Origin: Bacillota bacterium
GTDB lineage: Bacteria; Bacillota; Clostridia; Christensenellales; CAG-138
Length of the DNA: 64,000 nt
Direction of reading: 5' to 3'
NCBI GenBank assembly: GCA_023395595.1
Contig: JAEWYO010000042.1
Coordinates: forward strand, 17,782-81,781
Numbering within the stretch: position 1 is the first letter of the stretch; the number at the start of each line of letters is the position of its first letter. This document shows positions 8,865 through 17,454 of this stretch, piece by piece. The notes below the pieces were generated by a model that saw nothing but the letters and a program-made list of their open reading frames with translations, did not search any database and was not told where the DNA came from. A program made the position numbers and the translations under genes.

Positions 8865-10655
8865 TCAATCCTTCAGCATGCGCCAGAGGGTGGTGCGGCT
8901 GATGCCAAGATTGCGCGCCGCGATGCTTTGGTTTCCGTTGTTCTGGTCGAGAATCACCTTCACGATGTCACGATTGATACTCTCCAGATTCTGCGAGAGG
9001 TTGATGATTGTATTCGCGGTACTCGGCGTTTCGCCCTGCACAAACGAGAGCTCAACCCGCAGCGCGTCGTTGACGTGCTGCGCGGTGATTGCCCCGTCAC
9101 TGACCAGGAACGCGAGCTTTTCCATCACGCGCATGAGCTGCTCATAGTTCTGCGGCCAGCTGAAGTTGACGAGCAGCGCGAGTGCCTCCGGCTGGATAAA
9201 CACAGGCGCGTGCTCATAGCGCACATTGAAGTTGTTGAGCAGCAGGCGCACTGCGTTCTCGATCACATCGGTTGCGCCGCGTAGTGGCGAGAGCGAGATG
9301 ATCAGACACTTGAATTTATCGATGGCTTTGAGCACCAGCTGCTCACTTAGCACGCTGAGCGAGCGCTGCTCGGAACGCGAAATCAGGATGTGGTTTCGCT
9401 TGACTGCGTCGCCTTGCGTAATCGCAAGCAGGAGTTGGTCGAGCTTCTCCAGATTGAGCGCATCGATGTTCTTGATGAAGATCGTGTTGCCGGAGTCGCA
9501 GATCGGGGACTCCGGTTTCATGATCAAATAGTTCCAGGTTTTGCTGTTGACGCGGCTGCAATCAATCACGACGAACGGGTTTTTTGCAAACTGACTTCTG
9601 AGATAAATCACCTTTGCGATGTGATCTTTGCCCGCGCCGACCTCGCCGCTGATGAGCACGGGATCGTTGCGGGAGATGCACTGCTCAATCTCCGCGGAAT
9701 AGTAGCTTTCGACGTTAGAGATGCCGAAGACGGAGTTCTTGATTTCGTCGGCTACTTCGTCGTTGTCATAATAATGGATGCCGCGTTTCTCGCCTGCCGT
9801 GGCGGGTACCCGCCGGCTGATGAAAAACACGTAGTAATTTTTGTCAAACACGGAGATTTTACGCGCAGTGATATGGAAAAACGAGCCGTTGTGCCGCTTG
9901 ACGAGCTTGAAGGTGTCGTCGAGCGCAAAACGCGGCAACAGCTCATAGAGATAATCAAAAATCGTAGTGTCGTTCTGCGTGAGCGAGGCATAGTACAGCT
10001 TGAAATCCGGCGAATAGACCACCGTCGCACTTTCGCTGTTGAGCGAGATCAGTTCACGTAAAAAACGGTTTTCTTCGCGAAGTTTGACGCTCGACTCGTG
10101 ATAAAACAGGGCTTTTTTGAGTGCTTCGCGGATGCTGTCCTCGCCGGAGGTGATCAAAAACGCGTTGAACCCGTTGCTGCGCGCGGCCTCGTAGGAGATC
10201 GTGTCACAGAGAACGGAGCGGATGCCCTCGTCCCGAATCTCCTGAAAGGTTCGATCCAGATCGCCAACGTCGTCAATTCCGTACACTTTGTAATCATACG
10301 GGAGGAGATTTTCAAGCGACTCGATGGATTGCGTGATGCTCTGGAAACCGACAATCGCCAGGCGGGAGGAGGTGGAGAGCGCGTAGTTCATCGCGGTGAG
10401 GATGTCGCTCACCCGTGTTTCAATCTCGATGACAGGTACGCTGACTGCATTGCGGATGTATTTTGCTGTTCCGCCGCGGGAGATGATGTAGTCGTATTTC
10501 TCGCTGTAGCTCTTGACCGCGTAGGCAAGCCCGTCGTTGAGGTTGCCCACCGTTGCCGTGAGCTGGACAGAAGGAAACTCCGCTGCGACATTCTTCACAA
10601 GCGGAACAAGGCCTTCATATGGGCAGATCACCAAAATCTTGACTTCTTCGCTCAT
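8865..10655 (-). CDS. PrpR-family transcriptional regulator with degenerate AAA+ domain
   Basis: DNA-binding regulator of 596 residues. The N-terminal ~185 residues match the PrpR_N sensor domain (ICPYEGL, SRGGTAKYIR). A PAS-like segment at about 205-285 follows, then a sigma-54-activator-type AAA+ domain (about 310-530) and a C-terminal Fis-type helix-turn-helix (about 575-596, SIAARNLGISRTTLWRML). The AAA+ domain keeps a Walker A-like GEVGAGKD (337-344). The region that normally carries GAFTGA is shortened and the motif is missing, and Walker B reads TIFIKNID where family members have LFLDEI. ATP hydrolysis and sigma-54 contact are therefore doubtful. It is divergent from the DUF1537 kinase gene and probably controls the acid-sugar genes. 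Strong AGGAGA ribosome site. Confidence 0.85.
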   Translation of the reverse strand: MSEEVKILVICPYEGLVPLVKNVAAEFPSVQLTATVGNLNDGLAYAVKSYSEKYDYIISRGGTAKYIRNAVSVPVIEIETRVSDILTAMNYALSTSSRLAIVGFQSITQSIESLENLLPYDYKVYGIDDVGDLDRTFQEIRDEGIRSVLCDTISYEAARSNGFNAFLITSGEDSIREALKKALFYHESSVKLREENRFLRELISLNSESATVVYSPDFKLYYASLTQNDTTIFDYLYELLPRFALDDTFKLVKRHNGSFFHITARKISVFDKNYYVFFISRRVPATAGEKRGIHYYDNDEVADEIKNSVFGISNVESYYSAEIEQCISRNDPVLISGEVGAGKDHIAKVIYLRSQFAKNPFVVIDCSRVNSKTWNYLIMKPESPICDSGNTIFIKNIDALNLEKLDQLLLAITQGDAVKRNHILISRSEQRSLSVLSEQLVLKAIDKFKCLIISLSPLRGATDVIENAVRLLLNNFNVRYEHAPVFIQPEALALLVNFSWPQNYEQLMRVMEKLAFLVSDGAITAQHVNDALRVELSFVQGETPSTANTIINLSQNLESINRDIVKVILDQNNGNQSIAARNLGISRTTLWRMLKD

Positions 10656-10971
10656 GAATTTCTCCTAGCTGTTCTATTATTAAACAATCAGTTGAGAATA
10701 TTATATAGAATACTCGAAAGAACGTCAATCATGCTTCGAACGTTTCAAATATAAACAGATTTTTGGTTTTCTTCACATAGACGCTGTATCGGCAAATCAA
10801 TATACTGAATGCATCGAATCCACGGAAAGACATATTTCATTCACGTTATTGTTTCAATCCCATGGAACAATCCAAACACAATCCGAAACAAGAATCTGAG
10901 CCTCAACGAAACAACATCAGTAGCCAAACGGCGTTCCTCCATTTGAAATTCTGAATATCCACAGGTGTGAA
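10656..10971. promoter_or_regulatory. Divergent control region with CGAAACAA repeats
   Basis: These 316 bp separate the PrpR-like gene from the DUF1537 kinase gene. An inverted repeat ATTGTT (10848-10853) / AACAAT (10866-10871) is followed by two direct CGAAACAA copies at 10884-10891 and 10907-10914, 23 bp apart (about two helical turns). The TTGTTTC half at 10849-10855 is the complement of GAAACAA. These are candidate operators for the divergent regulator. I saw no clear -24/-12 sigma-54 promoter (TGGCAC-N5-TTGC). Confidence 0.5.
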
Positions 10972-12192
10972 ATGAACAAACTTTTTATCATCGCGGATGA
11001 TTTAACCGGAGCACTGGACACCGGCGTATGCTTCGCTTCCGCAGGGATCCGCACTTGCGTCCGCTTGCCGGAAGGCACGGCACAGCCGACCGAAACGGAA
11101 GCGTATCAGGTAGAGGTTGCAATCGTGGAATCCAGACATATGCAACCCAAGGACGCGTACACAGCCGTGTATGAAACACTCTCCGGCGCAAGCAAGAATG
11201 ACTACACGCATTTTTATAAGAAGACCGACTCTGCTCTGCGCGGAAACATCGGTGCAGAACTTGCGGCGACGCTAAGCGCCACGCAGGGAAAGACAATCCA
11301 TTTCATTCCCGCTTACCCGAAGATGAACCGCGTTTGCAGGGACGGAATTCTCTACATCAACCGTGACACACCGGTTTCCCAGAGCGTTTTTGCGCAAGAC
11401 CCGTTCAACCCCGTTCGGCACTCGGGTGTCCTGGAGATCATAGCCGAGCAAACGCAAACGCCGGCATACCTCGCGCAGGCGGAGGCCGGGCAATATCCAG
11501 AAGGCATTGCGGTCTACAACGCGGAGACGGACGAAGAGATTGCTGCCATCGGACGGCATCTTGTAAAAGACAGTCAAGCAAACCTTTTTGCGGGGTGCGC
11601 AGGGTTTGCAAACGCCCTGCCTGAAATACTCAATCTCGGTTCTTCCGCAGAGGAGGAGACGTTGCCACGGGGAACGATCATCGTGTTTTGCGGAAGCGTG
11701 AATCCGATTTCGCTCAACCAATGCGCTTTTGCGCACAGTCAGGGCTACCCGCTGTACCATCTGCAAGAAGACGGCAGTTTTCGCGATCAAGATACGGTCG
11801 CTGGCGAGATGATCAGCGCCGCAAGCAAAAGCGAGATCTGCATGCTGGACACAGGCGCGGGTGAACTCGACGCAACGGACGAAGATGTTCTCACGCAGAG
11901 CGCGGTGGTTGCAGGCAGAATGAGCGAGATCATGGCGCGGGTACTCTCGCACCAAAAGGACAGCATTCCCTGCATCATTGGCGGCGATACACTGCTTGCC
12001 TTTGCAAAGGACTTGGGAATCTCCTCGCTTATACCAATCAAGGAGATGATGCCCGGCGTTGTGCTCTCGCGCTATCTGCACAATGGCACATGGCATTTCT
12101 TAATCACAAAATCCGGCGGTTTCGGAAGTGAAGACCTTTTTACGAAGCTTTATCGAGAATTAAACGAACCAGAAGAAAAATGCTGGGAATAG
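10972..12192 (+). CDS. Four-carbon acid sugar kinase (DUF1537)
   Basis: ATP-dependent kinase of the DUF1537 family, 406 residues, slightly short of the ~420-480 usual. Family signatures are present: the N-terminal IADDLTGALDTG, KTDSALRGNIG near residue 85, a C-terminal nucleotide-binding GGDTLLAFAK and the closing KSGGFG. Known members phosphorylate D-threonate, L-threonate or D-erythronate at O4 in the cytoplasm, giving substrates for PdxA2-type dehydrogenases or, in other pathways, aldolases. A PdxA2-like gene in the same island supports that assignment; which acid is used cannot be told. It is transcribed away from the PrpR-like regulator and is followed after 104 bp by the permease gene. 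Confidence 0.88.
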   Translation: MNKLFIIADDLTGALDTGVCFASAGIRTCVRLPEGTAQPTETEAYQVEVAIVESRHMQPKDAYTAVYETLSGASKNDYTHFYKKTDSALRGNIGAELAATLSATQGKTIHFIPAYPKMNRVCRDGILYINRDTPVSQSVFAQDPFNPVRHSGVLEIIAEQTQTPAYLAQAEAGQYPEGIAVYNAETDEEIAAIGRHLVKDSQANLFAGCAGFANALPEILNLGSSAEEETLPRGTIIVFCGSVNPISLNQCAFAHSQGYPLYHLQEDGSFRDQDTVAGEMISAASKSEICMLDTGAGELDATDEDVLTQSAVVAGRMSEIMARVLSHQKDSIPCIIGGDTLLAFAKDLGISSLIPIKEMMPGVVLSRYLHNGTWHFLITKSGGFGSEDLFTKLYRELNEPEEKCWE

Positions 12193-12296
12193 GGAGGGGT
12201 TTCAGACATTTTTCGCGCGAACACCATCATCCGCTTGGGGCGAATGCATCACAAATGCCTCGCATGTGAGGCTAATGAAAAAGAGGAGTTACTATT

Positions 12297-13592
12297 ATGC
12301 TCACTGCTTCTATGATTATCACCCTTGTGATCGTTGTCGCGATGATCGTTGCGATCATCTCCGACAAACTTCCATTTGGCGCTCCGCCGTTGATTGCCTG
12401 CGCGTTGCTGGTTGTGACCAACCAAGCGACCGTTGCGCAAGCCTTTGGCGGGTTTGTGGACAAGAACGTTATCATGATCGCCGGTTTTATGGCGGCCATG
12501 GCGGCCTTGCAGAAAACCTCCTTCATTGCCAGCCTCAAACGTGCGCTTGGCACGATGGCGGGCAAGGGTGGATACAAGAACTACGTGCTGCTCCTGCTGA
12601 TGATCATGCTCATCGCAAACTTCATCACCGGCACCGCGTACTATGTTCTCATCCTCTCGATTGTTTCCACGATTCCCTACAACAAAAAGTTGCCGAACTC
12701 CCGCATCATTCTCCCCGCCGGTATGGCAACAGGCTTTGGTGGCTGGATTCCGATCTCGACTGCGTTCTTTGTGGGCCTGATGTCCAGCTTGCTGGAATCT
12801 TCCGGCGCAGCGGGTGCAACGGTCTCTCTCACGCAGTTCACGATCTATCGTGCAATCGTCTCCGTTCTGTTCCTCGTCTGGGCTCTCATCGGCTACAAAC
12901 TGCTGCCGGATCGTGACATCAGCGATACGCTCGCAGATGCAGCAAAGGTTGAAGTGGCTGCGGAAGAAAAGCGTGAGCTCTCCAAATTCCAGGAAATCTG
13001 CGTTTATGTTGGCTTTGTCATCATGATCGCTGGCATGATGCTGCTCGGCAAACTGCCGAACGAAGTTGGCTATGGTATCCCGGGCATCGTCGCCGGCCTG
13101 TTCCTCTGCATTGGCGCGCTGAAGTTCAAAGAACTGCTCGGCAACTGGTTCTCGCCGCTGATCGTCATGATGGCGGGTGTCATCGGTGTCGCAACCGCGA
13201 TGTCCAACTGCGGCTTGACCGGCCTGCTCGGCGAAAAGATCGTCGGCCTGCTCGGCTCCGCACCCAGCCCCTTCGTTGTGGTGCTCGTGTTCTCCTTCAT
13301 TACCTCCATTGCGGCGACCTTCACGGGCGCAAGCTTCGGCTCGCTGTTCATCTTTGCCCCGATCGGTATCGCGGCTTGCATGCAGCTTGGTTATAACCCA
13401 ATTGCGTTGGCGTTTGCGCTGGTTCCGATCGCTTGGATCAACTGGGCAATGCCGATCGACGGTCTGCCCGCGATGATCATGGGCATCGGCAAATACAAAC
13501 TCACAGAGTTCTGGAAATTCCAGATTCCGCTGTGGATCATTCAGGTCGTTGCAACTGCGGCAATCGCGGTTGTGATGTTCCCGATGAAATAA
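12297..13592 (+). CDS. Ion-transporter-superfamily (SLC13/CitMHS-like) permease
   Basis: Membrane protein of 431 residues with about 11-12 hydrophobic segments and the two-half layout of anion/dicarboxylate permeases in the ion transporter superfamily. Small-residue re-entrant stretches such as MATGFGGWIPIS and FTGASFGS appear in the two halves. It probably imports an organic anion across the cytoplasmic membrane. Its position directly after the DUF1537 kinase suggests the four-carbon acid sugar or a related acid as substrate, which is inference. An AAGAGGAG ribosome site precedes the ATG, and a strong terminator follows the gene. Confidence 0.8.
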   Translation: MLTASMIITLVIVVAMIVAIISDKLPFGAPPLIACALLVVTNQATVAQAFGGFVDKNVIMIAGFMAAMAALQKTSFIASLKRALGTMAGKGGYKNYVLLLLMIMLIANFITGTAYYVLILSIVSTIPYNKKLPNSRIILPAGMATGFGGWIPISTAFFVGLMSSLLESSGAAGATVSLTQFTIYRAIVSVLFLVWALIGYKLLPDRDISDTLADAAKVEVAAEEKRELSKFQEICVYVGFVIMIAGMMLLGKLPNEVGYGIPGIVAGLFLCIGALKFKELLGNWFSPLIVMMAGVIGVATAMSNCGLTGLLGEKIVGLLGSAPSPFVVVLVFSFITSIAATFTGASFGSLFIFAPIGIAACMQLGYNPIALAFALVPIAWINWAMPIDGLPAMIMGIGKYKLTEFWKFQIPLWIIQVVATAAIAVVMFPMK

Positions 13593-13859
13593 GACCCCCA
13601 AGAAAACGGACTACCTCCCATTGAAACGCAATGCCGCACAACAAAATAAACGTTGTGCGGCATTGCGTCGATTTTATCCCGACGCAGTGCTGTTTTTGAT
13701 TCAACGGATTGAAATGGAATATTCAATCGATTTGATATGACCGTTGGTGTGTAAAGCGTAGACAATCGCAAAAAAAGATAAGATACTGATTTTGAACTTA
13801 CGCTCGAGTTGAACTGAGCTTTTAGAATAAAAAGAACATATATGCTAGGAGGAAACGTC
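13593..13859 (+). other. Intergenic region between permease and esterase operon
   Basis: The 267 bp hold the permease terminator and then AT-rich DNA leading to a strong AGGAGG ribosome site before the first esterase. No convincing -35/-10 pair with normal spacing was found, although the AT-rich stretch is a likely place for the operon promoter. Confidence 0.4.
13626..13675 (+). terminator. Terminator after the permease gene
   Basis: A perfect 17-bp inverted repeat (13626-13642 with 13652-13668, 9-nt loop) is followed by CGATTTTAT. Confidence 0.85.
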
Positions 13860-15623
13860 ATGAACAATAAAATGGAAGAACTGGTGCAGTTTTCGCCGCT
13901 TGCCGGTTCTCTGGTGCTGGAGCTGGTCGCAGGGCAAAGCGGGCAAACGATTGAGCACGAAAACGAAGTACGCGCCGCAAGTGGTGCAGACCGCACAATG
14001 TTTTGCTATGCGCCCGTTTCCGGTTGTCCGGATTCGAAACAATGCCAGGTGCTGATGGTTCTCCGCGATGGCAGCGACGAAGCCTCCGCAAAAGCGACGC
14101 TCCAGCAACTCAAGCTCGATCAACTCGCGGAGGAGGAACACTTCATCGTTCTGTTCCCGAACCCCGTGCAGGCAGGCTGGAACTATGGCGGCGACAACGC
14201 GCGCGAGAGTGACACCGATTTTCTCGTTCGCTGCTTTGATGCGCTCAAATCCTGCAAAACGGGGGTCAACGGCTTCAACGGCATGATCTTCTATCTCGCA
14301 ACCTCGCCTGCGTCCTCGGCAATGCTTTTGACGATGGCGGCGACGATGCCCGTCAACGTCTCGGCGATGATGCTCTCCGCCTTGCCGGGGAAATACGCAA
14401 TTCCTGCGAATGCGCTGAATATTGAGGTGGCTGCATGGAGCAGCAGCGATCTTGCAACGGATTATCTGCGCCGCGCAAACGGCGCAACCGAAGTAGGCGA
14501 AACCGCAGATGGTGTGACGATATATCCCGGGAAAAACCCGAATGTGCGCTTGCTGGTCTCCAAGCGGGAGACGGATGCCGAAGCGGTGCGCATCGCCTGG
14601 GATCGGCTGTTTTCCAAGAGCCGCAGATGGCAAAACGACACCTACGGCACCTATCAGCCGCGCACAGATTTTATTGCGCGCGGATTCACAGCACATGTTA
14701 AGGATGCAAGTCTCGGTGTGAACAACAATTTTGCCCACACCTGGTATGAATACGTTCCGCCGCAGCTGCGCCAAACGAGCGAGAAAGTGCCGCTTGTGTT
14801 CTATTTTCATGGGGTCAACTGCGTACCGCTCTACGGCGTAGAGCAGAGCAATCTGCACGACGTGGCGGATCGGGAAGGGTTCATCGCGGTATTTCCTGCG
14901 CCCGCGAGGAGTAAATGCTGGAACATCTGGAACGAATCCCGCATTCCAAGCGACTTTGACTTCGTGCTCGCGCTGATTGAGCACATGAAGACGGTGCATC
15001 CCATCGACGAAAGTCGAATCTACCTGACCGGGTTCTCGATGGGCGGCATGATGACACATGCACTTGCGGGGGCTTATCCCGAAGTGTTTGCGGCAGGCGC
15101 CCCCTGCAACGCGTTTAACTTCGGCTACCTCAAGGAGCCCGCGAGCATGCTTGCGCCGTTTATGCGCATGAAGCCCGAAGACTTCGAAAACGTGAATTAT
15201 GCGAAGATTCTCGCGGACGAGAAGAAGGCAAAGTTCGATTACCGCATGCCAATCTTCCAGAACGCGGGCTATGATGACGCGACAATCTGCCTCTGGCCGG
15301 TCGATGGCACTTGTGACGACGCGCGGACGAAGACGATCCAGCGCTGGAAGGAATATAACAACATCCCAACCGATCCGTGCCTGAATCCCGATATACTCTC
15401 CGGCCTCTGCGCGGACGAAACGTTCTATATCGATACGGAGGAACGATTTTTGCATCAGCGCTGGCACAGCAAGGACGCGGGCAATCCGTCGCTTTTTGAG
15501 ATGGTGGTAGCAAAGCGTATGCCGCACGCGATCCTGCCGATTCAGGTTGCGTGGGCGTGGGATTTCCTGAAGAAGTTCTCCCGCGCGAAGGATGGCTCGT
15601 TGATCATAGACTCATCCAAATAA
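13860..15623 (+). CDS. Double-domain alpha/beta-hydrolase esterase, paralogue 1
   Basis: Protein of 587 residues, no signal peptide, so probably cytoplasmic. The C-terminal half (from about 305) is an esterase of the PHB depolymerase/feruloyl esterase type: FYFHG strand-loop, nucleophile elbow GFSMGG with Ser393, a candidate acid near GYDD, and His556 in RMPHA. The N-terminal half repeats the same fold order: LMVLRDGS, EEHFIVLFPNP, then FYLATSPAS aligned with IYLTGFSMG. Pro150 sits where the nucleophile should be, so this half looks like a pseudo-hydrolase. It is the first of four closely spaced genes (13860-20206). The start follows an AGGAGG site; the in-frame ATG at 13842 lies before that site. 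The ester substrate is unknown, perhaps an acylated sugar or sugar acid. Confidence 0.8.
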   Translation: MNNKMEELVQFSPLAGSLVLELVAGQSGQTIEHENEVRAASGADRTMFCYAPVSGCPDSKQCQVLMVLRDGSDEASAKATLQQLKLDQLAEEEHFIVLFPNPVQAGWNYGGDNARESDTDFLVRCFDALKSCKTGVNGFNGMIFYLATSPASSAMLLTMAATMPVNVSAMMLSALPGKYAIPANALNIEVAAWSSSDLATDYLRRANGATEVGETADGVTIYPGKNPNVRLLVSKRETDAEAVRIAWDRLFSKSRRWQNDTYGTYQPRTDFIARGFTAHVKDASLGVNNNFAHTWYEYVPPQLRQTSEKVPLVFYFHGVNCVPLYGVEQSNLHDVADREGFIAVFPAPARSKCWNIWNESRIPSDFDFVLALIEHMKTVHPIDESRIYLTGFSMGGMMTHALAGAYPEVFAAGAPCNAFNFGYLKEPASMLAPFMRMKPEDFENVNYAKILADEKKAKFDYRMPIFQNAGYDDATICLWPVDGTCDDARTKTIQRWKEYNNIPTDPCLNPDILSGLCADETFYIDTEERFLHQRWHSKDAGNPSLFEMVVAKRMPHAILPIQVAWAWDFLKKFSRAKDGSLIIDSSK

Positions 15624-15639
15624 CAAAAAGAGGCAAAAT

Positions 15640-17415
15640 ATGATCGACCAGATGAATGAACTGACACAGTTTTCGCCGCATGCGGGCAAGCTCTTTTTCC
15701 AGAACGTAGCGGGGGATATCTCCGGCAGGCGTGAGGCAGAGAACAATGCGGTTGCCGCCGCGGGCAGCGAGCGGAGCATGTTTTGCTATGCGCCTCTCTC
15801 CGGTTGCCCGGATGCCAAGCAGTGCCAGGTGGTTATGGTTTTGCGCGATGGAAGCGATGAGGCTTCCGCGCAGGAGCTCCTGACACGCCTGCAACTCGAT
15901 GCGCTCGCGGAGGAAAAGCATGTTCTGCTGCTGTTTCCGAATCCCAAAGATACGGGCTGGAACGCTTCCAACGATCCTGCATATGAGAATGACATGGACT
16001 ATCTTGTCCGCTGTTTTGGCATTCTCAAGGACAGCGAGATCGGTGTTTCCGGCTTCAACGGCATGATCTTTTATCTTGCGGCATCGCCCGCCGCGTCCGC
16101 ATTGCTCATGACCATGGCGGCACTGCGGCCGATCAACGTACCCGCGATGATGATTTCGTCGTTTCCAGATGGGTATCAAATTCCTGCGAATGCGCAAAAC
16201 GTTGAGGTTGCGGCATGGAGTAATAATCCGGTTGCAAGCGAATATATCCTGCGCGCGAACGGTGCGGGCGAGACGGGCGAGAATGCCGACGGCGTTGTCA
16301 CGCACTACGGTAAGAATCCGAATGTCCGCCTGCTCACAACTGAGCGCGAGATGGATGCAGACACGGTCAGAATTGCATGGGAACGCTTGTTTTCCGAAAC
16401 ACGCCGCTGGCAAAACGACACGCATGGAACCTATCAAAAGCGCACCAACTTCACAGAGCGCGGGTTTGTTGCGCATGTCAACGATACGAGTCTTTGCATC
16501 AACAACGGCTGCAAACACACCTGGTATGAATACATCCCGCCGCAACTGCGCGGCACGCGCGAGAAGGTACCCCTGCTGTTCTATTTTCACGGCGGCGGCT
16601 GCGTGCCGCTCTATGGCGCGGAGCAGAGCGGGTGGCATGATGTGGCGGACGAAGAGGATTTCATCGTCGTCTATCCGAAGGCGGCGCAGCGCAAGATGTG
16701 GAACGTTTGGAACGATCCCGCGCTCGACTACAGCGACGAAGCCTTCTTTCTTGCGTTGATTGAGCATATGAAAACGGTTCATCCAATCGACGAATCGCGC
16801 ATTTATATCTCCGGCTTCTCTATGGGCGGTATGATGTCCAACGCGATGGCCTGCGTTCAGCCGCAGATCATCGCCGCGGCGGCGCCGTGCAATGCGTTTC
16901 ATGAAGGCTACTTCAACAGCTTTGCAAGCATGCTCAACCGCCTGAAGAACAACACGGCGATGAACATGATGGACAAACTGCCCGGCGAAACGGAAGAGAT
17001 AACCCCGATTCGCGTACAGGCGGATGCAAAAAAGGCGCAGTGCGATTATCGCATGCCGCTGATTCAAATCTCCGGCCTGCTTGACCAAACATGGCCAATT
17101 GTGAACCCGCAGGATAGGCGGCTTTTGACGTTTGATTACTGGAAGCAATACAACAACATTCCCGTGGAAGCCTTTTCACTCGACCCCTCCTCGGAATCCG
17201 GCTTGAAAGCTGACGAAACATGGTATGATGGAGACGACGAACGCTTCCTGCATCACCGCTGGTTCAGCCGAGACGAAGGCAATCCCGCGCTGTATGAGCT
17301 GTTTCTCGCCAAGCGCATGCCACACGCGCTGGATATTCGCACGGCGCGGTATGCATGGGAATTTCTTAAAAAATTCTCCAGAAACCCGGACGGAACACTT
17401 GCGATTGCGCAGTAG
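15640..17415 (+). CDS. Double-domain alpha/beta-hydrolase esterase, paralogue 2
   Basis: Protein of 591 residues, closely similar to the preceding gene along its whole length (shared stretches include MFCYAP.SGCPD.KQCQV, RRWQNDT.GTYQ and HTWYEY.PPQLR), so the pair arose by tandem duplication. The C-terminal half has the oxyanion-loop FYFHGGG, nucleophile Ser394 in GFSMGG and the RMPHA histidine. In the N-terminal half the nucleophile position is again Pro150 (FYLAASPAA). No signal peptide is seen. It starts 16 bp after paralogue 1 with an AGAGG ribosome site. The GGG after the FYFH strand is HGVN in paralogue 1, so the two copies may differ in activity or substrate. Confidence 0.8.
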   Translation: MIDQMNELTQFSPHAGKLFFQNVAGDISGRREAENNAVAAAGSERSMFCYAPLSGCPDAKQCQVVMVLRDGSDEASAQELLTRLQLDALAEEKHVLLLFPNPKDTGWNASNDPAYENDMDYLVRCFGILKDSEIGVSGFNGMIFYLAASPAASALLMTMAALRPINVPAMMISSFPDGYQIPANAQNVEVAAWSNNPVASEYILRANGAGETGENADGVVTHYGKNPNVRLLTTEREMDADTVRIAWERLFSETRRWQNDTHGTYQKRTNFTERGFVAHVNDTSLCINNGCKHTWYEYIPPQLRGTREKVPLLFYFHGGGCVPLYGAEQSGWHDVADEEDFIVVYPKAAQRKMWNVWNDPALDYSDEAFFLALIEHMKTVHPIDESRIYISGFSMGGMMSNAMACVQPQIIAAAAPCNAFHEGYFNSFASMLNRLKNNTAMNMMDKLPGETEEITPIRVQADAKKAQCDYRMPLIQISGLLDQTWPIVNPQDRRLLTFDYWKQYNNIPVEAFSLDPSSESGLKADETWYDGDDERFLHHRWFSRDEGNPALYELFLAKRMPHALDIRTARYAWEFLKKFSRNPDGTLAIAQ

Positions 17416-17454
17416 TTCCGCACGTACAAAACAATAAAAGATATAGGTGAAACA

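Noticed and set aside
12249..13601. 450-codon antisense frame opposite the permease gene
   Set aside because: The plus-strand product is a clear membrane permease; the antisense product is Asp/His/Arg-rich without recognisable domains.
13845..15527. Long open frame on the minus strand opposite esterase 1
   Set aside because: Composition rich in Arg/His/Cys with no family resemblance; it is the antisense shadow of a GC-rich gene with C/G-ending codons. The same holds for other long antisense frames, for example 15604-17148, 60883-62163 and 62217-63929.
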